Shown: positions 57,577 through 64,000 of the stretch, piece after piece
How positions within the stretch are numbered: the first letter of the stretch is position 1
Layout: each line of letters starts with the position of its first letter
NCBI GenBank assembly: GCA_012270795.1
Contig: JAAXHO010000115.1
Span: forward strand, 1 to 64,000
Reading direction: 5' to 3'
DNA from: Candidatus Poribacteria bacterium
GTDB lineage: Bacteria > Poribacteria > WGA-4E > WGA-3G
Length of the DNA stretch: 64,000 bases
Notes under the pieces: generated by a model
What the model was told of the DNA's origin: nothing
What the model saw: only the letters and a program-made list of their open reading frames with translations
Databases searched by the model: none
Program-made: the position numbers and the translations under genes

Positions 57577-57655
57577 ATTAACACGTCTTGTATTCCACAC
57601 CCTAATTCTACATTGAATCCAATATAATTACACTTACAGAATTGAGTAATATCCT

Positions 57656-58933
57656 ATGGCAACATACATTGCACACGGTGGAAAAGACACCACCATTACA
57701 ACCGAGCAGAAACGCGCTTTACTACACGAAGCACTATTCAAGTTGGGAGGAATACCAAAAAGGATTTTGGTCGTTCCACCTGATATAACCAGATTACACT
57801 CAAACGCTGGTGAACTTACGCGTCTCCTATATGAACTTTGGGAAACTGCAAACGGCACAACCTTTGATATTCTACCTGCAATCGGAACACATTCCCCGAT
57901 GACTGAAGTACAGATCACTGAGATGTATGGTACTCTTCCAAAAGCACAATACCACATCCATCACTGGAGAACAGGCTTGTACCACTTTGGTGAAGTTCCA
58001 TCCGAGTTTATCCGTGAGGTGTCTGGCGGAAAACTCAACTATAGTATTCCTGTAACAGTCAACAAACGGCTTGTTGAAGGAAACTACGACCTGATTATCT
58101 CTGTCGGACAGGTAATACCACATGAAGTTGTCGGAATAGCAAATGGATTCAAGAACATCCTTGTAGGGACTGGTGGCGTTGAGATGATAAACAAAACACA
58201 TTTTCTCGGTGCTGTTGATGGAATGGAACGGTTGATGGGACGAACAGATACATCTGTTCGACGAGTGTTGAATTATGCACACACACATTTTCTAAAACAA
58301 CTCGGGATTGTATATGTGATGAGCGTTATGGATGTTGATATAAACGGCAACCGTGTGATGCGTGGATTATATATCGGTGATGATGCCCAAACTTTTGAAG
58401 ATGCAGCAGAATTGAGTAGAAGGGTCAATATGACATTCTTAGACAAACCTTTGTCAAAAACTTTTGTCTACTTGGATCCAAAGGAGTTTAAAAGCACATG
58501 GCTCGGAAATAAGGCGATATATCGTACGCGGATGGCAATGAAGGACAAAGGAGAATTGATTATTATCGCACCAGGGTTAAGGGAATTTGGAGAGGACGCT
58601 GAAATCGATAGACTCATCAGAAAATACGGCTACCACGGCACACCTACGACACTCAATTCCGTTGAAGAGAATGCTGAACTCCAAGAAAACCTTTCTGCCG
58701 CTGCACACTTGATTCATGGAAGTACTGAGGGGCGTTTCAAGGTTGTCTATGCAACAGAACATCTATCCAAAGAAGAGATAGAATCGGTTGGCTATGAATG
58801 GGCACCGATTGATGCAATACTTACAAAATACAACCCAGAAACACTTGTTGATGGATATAACGATGATGACCTGTTCTATATTAGCGAACCCGGTCAAGGA
58901 TTATGGACATTACGCGAACAGTTTCCTGAGTGA
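57656..58933 (+). CDS. LarA-family (nickel-pincer type) racemase/epimerase-like protein
   Basis: 425 aa, DUF2088 plus C-terminal LarA domain, the usual length of LarA. Seen: VVPPDITRLHSNAGELT, PAIGTHSPMTE with the conserved His79, and HIHHWRT near 100. These correspond to the His ligands and pincer surroundings of lactate racemase. Family members racemise or epimerise 2-hydroxy acids with a nickel-pincer nucleotide cofactor made by LarB/C/E; none of those genes is in the window. Weak RBS; ATG 57656 fits. The gene is followed after 57 bases by the next CDS on the same strand. Confidence 0.87.
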   Translation: MATYIAHGGKDTTITTEQKRALLHEALFKLGGIPKRILVVPPDITRLHSNAGELTRLLYELWETANGTTFDILPAIGTHSPMTEVQITEMYGTLPKAQYHIHHWRTGLYHFGEVPSEFIREVSGGKLNYSIPVTVNKRLVEGNYDLIISVGQVIPHEVVGIANGFKNILVGTGGVEMINKTHFLGAVDGMERLMGRTDTSVRRVLNYAHTHFLKQLGIVYVMSVMDVDINGNRVMRGLYIGDDAQTFEDAAELSRRVNMTFLDKPLSKTFVYLDPKEFKSTWLGNKAIYRTRMAMKDKGELIIIAPGLREFGEDAEIDRLIRKYGYHGTPTTLNSVEENAELQENLSAAAHLIHGSTEGRFKVVYATEHLSKEEIESVGYEWAPIDAILTKYNPETLVDGYNDDDLFYISEPGQGLWTLREQFPE

Positions 58934-58990
58934 ACATCATAAATTAATCATATTGAATCAGCAGTTACACTTTAACCAATTGAGGTAACT

Positions 58991-59773
58991 ATGGATAATT
59001 TTGTTAAATTGCCAACTAACTTTTCAGACTATTTACAGATTGAAAATGCTGAATTGCGTTTTGCTGAAGCAACCGAAGTCGCAACACATATCACGGATGC
59101 AGACATCCAAATCTATCCGAACATGGATCACGCGGCAATTTTTTGCGATCCCCCGCATCTTGTCGCAGGTGGACTAAAACAGCTCGGTTATGTGAATGGA
59201 TGGGATGCGCGGTGTTATCCATCACCTGTTGATGGATGCGACTATATCAACGTCTCTGCTCAGTTGTCAGCGGATAGCGCAGCACACAATGACGGATGGT
59301 TTGACTACGTCGCCGTTGTACATCCTGTTGACAAAGCAGCACTTGAACACATGCTTGGACAAGGTTATGGCAATCCATTTATCCACCACTTGACATGGGG
59401 AATTGTGCCCCTCAAACGAAACGCCGCAGATGATTTTGAGTATGCGAGTCGTGTTATACCGTTCATGGTGGAAAAACGGTATGTCATTGGCGATGCTATC
59501 GGCGATGAACCTGGCACGCTTATCATCGCATTACCAGAGAACGTCATGACACACCCAAAATATGAAGACGCACTACCCGAATGGATTGGTGACCTTGATA
59601 CCGAGGAATATCAAATAGAATCCATGCAAGGTGGTGGTTTTCTCATCCAGTTTTTTGTGTTGACCGGTGGTAGAATTGAAGTTGCATTGCGTGTAGACAC
59701 AACCCAGACGTTCAATCCCAAAAGCGTCCACAAAATCTCTGAAGATGAAATTAGTGCTGTGCAGGGGGAATAG
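58991..59773 (+). CDS. Uncharacterised protein next to the LarA homologue
   Basis: 260 aa, soluble, no signal peptide and no membrane segment. I do not recognise a family with confidence. The string GNPFIHHLTWGIVPL resembles a metal-binding strand of VOC/glyoxalase-like proteins, and PPHLVAGGLKQLGYVNGWDA and GGGFLIQFFVLTGGRIEVAL could form the two halves of such a fold; this is tentative. It shares direction and close spacing with the larA-like gene, so both may act on the same hydroxy acid. Start ATG 58991 follows gaggtaact. Confidence 0.55.
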   Translation: MDNFVKLPTNFSDYLQIENAELRFAEATEVATHITDADIQIYPNMDHAAIFCDPPHLVAGGLKQLGYVNGWDARCYPSPVDGCDYINVSAQLSADSAAHNDGWFDYVAVVHPVDKAALEHMLGQGYGNPFIHHLTWGIVPLKRNAADDFEYASRVIPFMVEKRYVIGDAIGDEPGTLIIALPENVMTHPKYEDALPEWIGDLDTEEYQIESMQGGGFLIQFFVLTGGRIEVALRVDTTQTFNPKSVHKISEDEISAVQGE

Positions 59774-59891
59774 AAGAAGTTAATATCTGTTCCGTTTCAC
59801 TTGAGATAAGAAACTTTGCATGATACACTTAACATAACTTTAGTCTGTTGGAACGTTGGAAAAAATTTGACACAGAGGAGGTGCGGTCATA

Positions 59892-60497
59892 ATGGCTTAT
59901 AGCAATTTCACCTTAGAGTCAGTACGCACAGAATTTCAACTGGAAATCGTTGAATCCGCGGGTGTCTTTTCTGAAACAGAGACGGTTGCCCCAAGAGAAC
60001 ATTTCATAGCGGATTTACAGGAAAAAGTGCAATTAGCCATCTCTATAGGTACCGAGAAAGCACGATCAGAACTGATTGTAACTGGTGTTTTGTTTGAACT
60101 CCGTGAGTACTTAGATCGCCGCATCAGCTTCTTTTCAGGAACTGAATTCAACGTTGATGCTGAAAAAGGATTAACAGGCGTTTGCGATTTTTTAGTGAGC
60201 TTATCACCGATATTGTCTTTCTTAGAGGCACCTATCATCATCATTGTTGAGGCGAAAAAAGAAAACCTGACTCTCGGTTTCGGACAATGTGCCGCCGAAA
60301 TGCTGGCCGCACAACGATTTAATACCGAAAAAAAAAATAACATTCCTTGCGTCTATGGGGCTACAACCTCCGGAACAGATTGGCGGTTCCTCAAATTAGA
60401 GGAACAACGCCTTCATATTGATAGATCGCTCTATTCAATTGGGCAGTGCGATAAAATCCTTGGTATCCTCTCCAGCATGGTAAACCAAAAGGCGTGA
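59892..60497 (+). CDS. PD-(D/E)XK nuclease-like protein, tandem copy 1
   Basis: 201 aa. Active-site pattern of the PD-(D/E)XK superfamily: Glu60 (RSELIV), Asp99 (VCDFLVS), Glu120-Ala-Lys122 (IIVEAKKE), followed by a Gln helix (GFGQCAAEMLAAQRFN, residues 129-144) where RecB-like nucleases carry their Q motif. Starts with MAYSNFTLESVRTEFQLE like the other four copies. Good gaggagg box before ATG 59892. First of five genes of equal length. The family may be a restriction- or defence-type nuclease; no partner is obvious, so the role is open. Confidence 0.75.
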   Translation: MAYSNFTLESVRTEFQLEIVESAGVFSETETVAPREHFIADLQEKVQLAISIGTEKARSELIVTGVLFELREYLDRRISFFSGTEFNVDAEKGLTGVCDFLVSLSPILSFLEAPIIIIVEAKKENLTLGFGQCAAEMLAAQRFNTEKKNNIPCVYGATTSGTDWRFLKLEEQRLHIDRSLYSIGQCDKILGILSSMVNQKA

Positions 60498-60527
60498 ATC
60501 ATTTTTGTTACAGGAGACTATTGCATA

Positions 60528-61133
60528 ATGTCTTATAGCAGCTTTACTTTAGATAGCGTGAAAACTGAATTTCAACTTGAAATCGATGTCCCCACTAACC
60601 TTTTTTGTGATGTAGCACCTGTGGCACCGAGCGCACATCTGAAAACAGAATTGGAACGCAATGTGCCAGTCGCACTTGCTATTGGAACAGAAAAAGCAAA
60701 ATCAGAGATGATTGTTGGCGATGTTCTCCTGGAGCTGCGGGAACACTTCAATCGACAGATTAGCCTCTTTTCGGGTATTGACTTTAACGTTGATGCTGAA
60801 AAAGGTCTAACTGGGGTGTGTGACTTTCTGGTGAGTCTGTCACCTGTGTCATTTGTCCTGGAGGCACCTATTATCGTTCTTGTTGAGGCAAAAAAGGATG
60901 ATTTATTAGAGGGACTCGGGCAATGTGTCGCTGAGATGATCGCCGCACAGCAATTTAATGCCAAAAGATCAAACAGTATCCCATACATTTATGGGGCTAG
61001 CACGACAGGGGCGGATTGGCGATTTCTCAAATTAGATGGGCAAATACTCCATATTGATACAGAATTCTACTCAATCCACGCATGTGACAAAATCCTCGGC
61101 ATCCTCTCCAGCATGGTAAACCAAAAGGCGTGA
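60528..61133 (+). CDS. PD-(D/E)XK nuclease-like protein, tandem copy 2
   Basis: 201 aa, same layout (SSFTLDSVKTEFQLEIDV at the start; Asp in VCDFLVS; Glu/Lys in LVEAKKDD). Most diverged N-terminal half of the set (PTNLFCDVAPVAPSAHL) but an intact active-site pattern. 30 bases after copy 1 with a clear aggag box. Followed by a remnant of a small RHH-like gene (61146-61196) before copy 3. Confidence 0.75.
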   Translation: MSYSSFTLDSVKTEFQLEIDVPTNLFCDVAPVAPSAHLKTELERNVPVALAIGTEKAKSEMIVGDVLLELREHFNRQISLFSGIDFNVDAEKGLTGVCDFLVSLSPVSFVLEAPIIVLVEAKKDDLLEGLGQCVAEMIAAQQFNAKRSNSIPYIYGASTTGADWRFLKLDGQILHIDTEFYSIHACDKILGILSSMVNQKA

Positions 61134-61145
61134 AGTATTCCAGCC

Positions 61146-61196
61146 CCTGAAAATCTAATTTGGAGGTGGATTGTTGAACAGATTGCGACGGGTTAA
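61146..61196 (+). other. Fragment of an RHH-like gene tail
   Basis: A short in-frame stretch P-E-N-L-I-W-R-W-I-V-E-Q-I-A-T-G and stop, closely resembling the C-terminus of the fuller copy at 63374-63493 (PENLIREWVVERIAAR). No start codon. It marks the boundary of an ancestral duplicated unit. Confidence 0.6.
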
Positions 61197-61267
61197 TCAT
61201 TGTGCGTAGATAAATTAGACACATTAAGGTATAACCTGTTATACTATTCTTTAGGAGGGTTAACGCA

Positions 61268-61873
61268 ATGGCGTATAGCAATTTTACCTTAGCAACGGTG
61301 CGAGAAAAGTTCAAACTGGAAACATTCCGATCTGTGGGCAGCTTTTCCGAAATAGAACCAGTAACCCCGAGTGCAGAACTCACAAAAGTGTTGCCCAGAA
61401 AAGTGGCGTTAGCTGCTGCTATAGGTACTGAGAAAGCGCGGTCGGAACTAATTGTTGCCGATGTCATGTTTGAACTCTATGAGCACTTCAACGAGCGCAT
61501 TAGTCTGTTTTCAGGAGTTGAGTTCAACATTGATGTTGAACAGGACTTGACTGGAGTTTGCGATTTTATCGTAAGTCTGTCTCCAGAGCAATTTTATATA
61601 GAGGCACCTGTAATTGTCTTGGTGGAGGTGAAAAAAGAAGACCCTGTGCAAGGTTTCGGTCAGTGTGTCGCTGAGATGATCGCTGCACAACGTTTTAACG
61701 CTGAAAAAGGGAATGACATCGCGTGTGTTTATGGCGTTGCCACAACAGGAACAGAATGGAAATTTCTCAAATTAGAGGGTAACCAGTTGCAGCTTGATAT
61801 GGCAATTTACTCAATTGCACAATGTGACAAAATCCTCGGCATCCTCTCCAGCATGGTAAAGCAAAAGGCATAG
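61268..61873 (+). CDS. PD-(D/E)XK nuclease-like protein, tandem copy 3
   Basis: 201 aa. Same pattern, except that the E-x-K lies in VLVEVKKED (Val in place of Ala) and the Asp is in VCDFIVS. RBS aggaggg at 61254-61260. The 16-base gap to copy 4 is nearly identical to the gap between copies 4 and 5, so copies 3-5 come from the most recent duplications. Confidence 0.75.
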   Translation: MAYSNFTLATVREKFKLETFRSVGSFSEIEPVTPSAELTKVLPRKVALAAAIGTEKARSELIVADVMFELYEHFNERISLFSGVEFNIDVEQDLTGVCDFIVSLSPEQFYIEAPVIVLVEVKKEDPVQGFGQCVAEMIAAQRFNAEKGNDIACVYGVATTGTEWKFLKLEGNQLQLDMAIYSIAQCDKILGILSSMVKQKA

Positions 61874-61889
61874 CAGGAGGTTCAACGAC

Positions 61890-62495
61890 ATGGCTTACAG
61901 CAATTTCACCTTAGAAACAGTACGCACGGAGTTTCAACTGGAAATCGTTGAATCCGCTGGTATCTTTTCTAATTTAGAACCGGTGACACCAAGCGTAGAA
62001 CTAACAGCGGACTTAGAAAAAAAAGTACCGGTAGCTGCCGCCATAAATACAGAGAAAGCACGCTCGGAACTAATTGTCGCCAACGTTTTGTTTGAACTCC
62101 GAGAGCAATTTGACCGCGCTATCAGCTTCTTTTCAGGTATCGACTTCAACGTTGATCCCGAAAACGGCCTCACTGGTGTGTGCGATTTTTTAGTGAGCCT
62201 GTCACCGATGCAATCTATTTTACAGGCACCGGTCATCGTCCTTGTTGAAGCAAAGAAAGAAGACCCAGCCCCTGGCCTCGGTCAGTGTGTTGCCGAGATG
62301 CTCGCCGCACAACGTTTTAACGCTGAAAAAGGAAATGACATTCCCCACATTTATGGTGCTGCCACTACAGGAACAGAGTGGAAGTTTCTTAAACTGCAGG
62401 AAAAACGATTGCATCTTGACATTACAATCTACCCAATTGCACAATGTGACAAAATACTCGGCATCCTCTCAAGCATGGTAGAGCAAAAAGCATAG
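61890..62495 (+). CDS. PD-(D/E)XK nuclease-like protein, tandem copy 4
   Basis: 201 aa. MAYSNFTLETVRTEFQLEIV at the N-terminus is almost identical to copy 1. The active-site Asp (GVCDFLVS), Glu-Ala-Lys (VLVEAKKED) and Gln helix (GLGQCVAEMLAAQRFN) are intact. 16-base gap after copy 3 containing caggagg. Confidence 0.75.
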   Translation: MAYSNFTLETVRTEFQLEIVESAGIFSNLEPVTPSVELTADLEKKVPVAAAINTEKARSELIVANVLFELREQFDRAISFFSGIDFNVDPENGLTGVCDFLVSLSPMQSILQAPVIVLVEAKKEDPAPGLGQCVAEMLAAQRFNAEKGNDIPHIYGAATTGTEWKFLKLQEKRLHLDITIYPIAQCDKILGILSSMVEQKA

Positions 62496-62511
62496 CAGGA
62501 GGTTCTACGAC

Positions 62512-63117
62512 ATGGCTTATAGCAATTTCACCTTAGAAACAGTCCGTAAAAACTTTCAGTTAGAGACAGTTCAGTCCATAGGTATTTTTGGAAACATAGA
62601 ACCAGTGAGTCCGCGCGACCCTTTTATGTTAGACCTTGCAAAAAAGGTATCAGTCGCCTCTGCCGTAAACACAGAAAAAGCAAGATCAGAGCTGATCGTC
62701 GCAGATGTTTTGTTTGAGCTTCTGGAGCATTTTAACCAACGTATCAGTCTCTTTTCAGGAATTGAGTTCAACGTTGATGTTGAAGCAGGTTTGACTGGCA
62801 TCTGTGATTTTCTGATAAGCAAATCACCGGACCAACTCTCTCTGGAAGCACCTGTAATTATTCTTGTTGAAGCAAAGAAGGAAGATTTAACTGCTGGACT
62901 TGGGCAGTGTGTCGCTGAGATGCTCGCCGCACAACGTTTTAACGCAGAAAAAGGCAACGACATTCCCCGTATTTACGGAACTACCACCTCAGGGACAGAT
63001 TGGCGATTTCTTAAATTGGAGGGACTCAAACTGCACATTGATACCGCAGCCTACCAAATCGTACAGTGCGACAAAATCCTCGGCATCCTCGTGAGTATGG
63101 TAGAGCAACAGGTGTAA
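62512..63117 (+). CDS. PD-(D/E)XK nuclease-like protein, tandem copy 5
   Basis: 201 aa. Same layout; Asp in GICDFLIS, E-A-K in ILVEAKKED. Last of the array. It is followed by a second RHH-like tail fragment (63125-63157), as in copy 2, so the original unit was probably nuclease plus RHH gene. Confidence 0.75.
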   Translation: MAYSNFTLETVRKNFQLETVQSIGIFGNIEPVSPRDPFMLDLAKKVSVASAVNTEKARSELIVADVLFELLEHFNQRISLFSGIEFNVDVEAGLTGICDFLISKSPDQLSLEAPVIILVEAKKEDLTAGLGQCVAEMLAAQRFNAEKGNDIPRIYGTTTSGTDWRFLKLEGLKLHIDTAAYQIVQCDKILGILVSMVEQQV

Positions 63118-63124
63118 GGTATTG

Positions 63125-63157
63125 CAGTGGGTTGTTGAACGTATTGCGGCAAGGTAG
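63125..63157 (+). other. Fragment of an RHH-like gene tail, second copy
   Basis: In-frame Q-W-V-V-E-R-I-A-A-R and stop directly behind nuclease copy 5, the same tail as at 61146-61196 and 63374-63493. No start codon. Confidence 0.6.
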
Positions 63158-63164
63158 TCATTAA

Positions 63165-63389
63165 ATGGAAAACAAAGAAAAAATGGAATGCAGCATAATG
63201 GATAAAGTTCGCGAAATGCGGCAGAAAATCTCTGCAGAATTTGGAAATGATTTTAACCGATTGGTTGCATATTACCAAGAGGTAGAGAATGAAATGCGGA
63301 AGTCGGGGAAATATAAGTTTGCAGATTTGCCAAGTGAGAAACCCAAATCCGAAAAAGATGCCTTTACCAGTTCGTTCCCGTTCAGTTAA
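63165..63389 (+). CDS. Small uncharacterised protein
   Basis: 74 aa, charged (MDKVREMRQKISAEFGNDF from an internal ATG at 63198; LVAYYQEVENEMRKSGKYKF). Short proteins of this type occur beside small DNA-binding genes in cyanobacteria-like genomes, but I do not know their role. Its 3' end overlaps the RHH-like frame that follows in another frame. Start ATG 63165; no strong RBS. Confidence 0.5.
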   Translation: MENKEKMECSIMDKVREMRQKISAEFGNDFNRLVAYYQEVENEMRKSGKYKFADLPSEKPKSEKDAFTSSFPFS

Positions 63390-63493
63390 AACCCAAAGAA
63401 TTAGAGATCGTTGAAACACTTGCCAAGTCGCGTGGCATATCACCTGAAAATCTAATTCGGGAATGGGTTGTTGAACGTATTGCAGCAAGGTAG
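63374..63493 (+). other. RHH-like DNA-binding tail without visible start
   Basis: 39 codons encoding VPVQLKPKELEIVETLAK, then SRGISPENLIREWVVERIAAR, a ribbon-helix-helix type pattern (basic strand, two helices, I-R-E turn). It is read in a different frame from the 74-aa gene it overlaps, and the frame has no start codon. Either a broken gene or the 3' part of a gene that begins further upstream in a way I cannot see. It is the longest of three copies of this tail. Confidence 0.5.
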
Positions 63494-63516
63494 TACGGTG
63501 TGTAGGAATAAATCTC

Positions 63517-64000
63517 ATGAAACATATTAATTTTCTCATTTCAACATTATTTCTTGTCACTGTCTTGTTCCTTGCCAATGGTTTCGCGCAAGATTACGTA
63601 CACTATGCAACTCTCACTGGACATACAGATCATATCTTCAGTATCGCGTTCAGTCCTGATGGGCAAACACTTGCGAGTGGAGGTGCAGATACTACTATTC
63701 GTTTATGGGATGTGTCTATAGGGAAGCATAAAAAAACGCTCACAGAACATACCAATTGGATCAGGAGTGTATCGTTCAGTCCTGATGGTCGGACACTCAT
63801 TAGTGGAGGTTCGGACACTATTCGTTTGTGGGATATAGCCACGCAGAAATGGATATTCATAGGAAATACACTATTACGTAGAAAATTTACATTCAGTCCT
63901 GATGGGAAAATGATCGCCTGCAGTAATCCAGATAACACCATTCGACTGTATGATGCCACGACTCTTATATATAAGAAAACACTTATAGGACATACAAGAG
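63517..64000 (+). CDS. Exported WD40-repeat protein (5' part, cut by window end)
   Basis: At least 161 codons open to the window end. ATG 63517 follows taggaa. Signal peptide (ISTLFLVTVLFLANGFAQ, cut after FAQ). Then regular WD40 units: LTGHTDHIFSIAFSPDGQTL, ASGGADTTIRLWDVS, FSPDGRTLISGGSDTIRLWD and FSPDGKMIACSNPDNTIRLY. Export of a WD40 propeller is unusual, but several propellers here are exported. Unlike the cytosolic-looking WD40 genes at 18.6-22.7 kb, this one has a leader. The rest, including any catalytic domain, lies outside the window. Confidence 0.85.
   Translation, partial: MKHINFLISTLFLVTVLFLANGFAQDYVHYATLTGHTDHIFSIAFSPDGQTLASGGADTTIRLWDVSIGKHKKTLTEHTNWIRSVSFSPDGRTLISGGSDTIRLWDIATQKWIFIGNTLLRRKFTFSPDGKMIACSNPDNTIRLYDATTLIYKKTLIGHTR

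Overview
The window is about 64 kb of AT-rich bacterial chromosome (roughly 40% G+C by eye). It starts in the last ~200 bases of a 23S rRNA gene, followed by 5S rRNA and a terminator. Several features recall Candidatus Poribacteria and related PVC-adjacent uncultured lineages: a Cys-type sulfatase beside an anaerobic sulfatase maturase, two PhyH-type dioxygenases, Gfo/Idh/MocA dehydrogenases with TIM-barrel isomerases, WD40 proteins, a dockerin-tailed propeller, a Uma2 nuclease and a DUF4175-like giant. No marker was compared with a database, so the taxonomic placement is an inference.

Layout. 1-420: rRNA operon end. 500-8190 (+ strand): two DNA methyltransferases (one frameshifted), a 2-keto-acid decarboxylase, sulfatase maturase plus sulfatase, Uma2 nuclease. 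8.2-22.7 kb (- strand): two PhyH proteins, twin secreted lectin-like proteins, an ATPase/TOPRIM-like pair, PPK2, a 1157-aa DUF4175-like protein and two large WD40 proteins (one broken). 23-26.7 kb (+): a heterodimeric ABC exporter. 26.7-43.5 kb (-): AlkD-like protein, an archaeal-type phosphopantothenate synthetase, a 3144-aa TPR/LamG protein, and a sugar-acid catabolism cluster that also encodes a beta/gamma-crystallin protein. 43.9-48.5 kb (-): membrane-fusion protein and two MacB/FtsX-type permeases. 48.8-51.6 kb (-): hisI-trpE-trpG behind a Trp/His-rich leader peptide and terminator. 51.9-57.3 kb (+): a cobalamin riboswitch with three exported or membrane proteins. 57.6-59.8 kb: LarA-like protein and partner. 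59.9-63.1 kb: five tandem 201-aa PD-(D/E)XK nuclease-like genes. 63.5 kb to the end: an exported WD40 protein cut by the window edge.

The two most striking items are these. (1) The B12-riboswitch operon encodes a secreted YncE/BtuG-like beta-propeller with a dockerin-like tail, a lipoprotein fused to an ECF-S-like membrane domain, and a second exported propeller. I infer an undescribed type of corrinoid uptake system. (2) A set of ~163-167 bp MITE-like elements combines different terminal inverted repeats with interchangeable palindromic cores. One family carries an outward-facing extended -10 promoter in its ends, placed directly before host genes.
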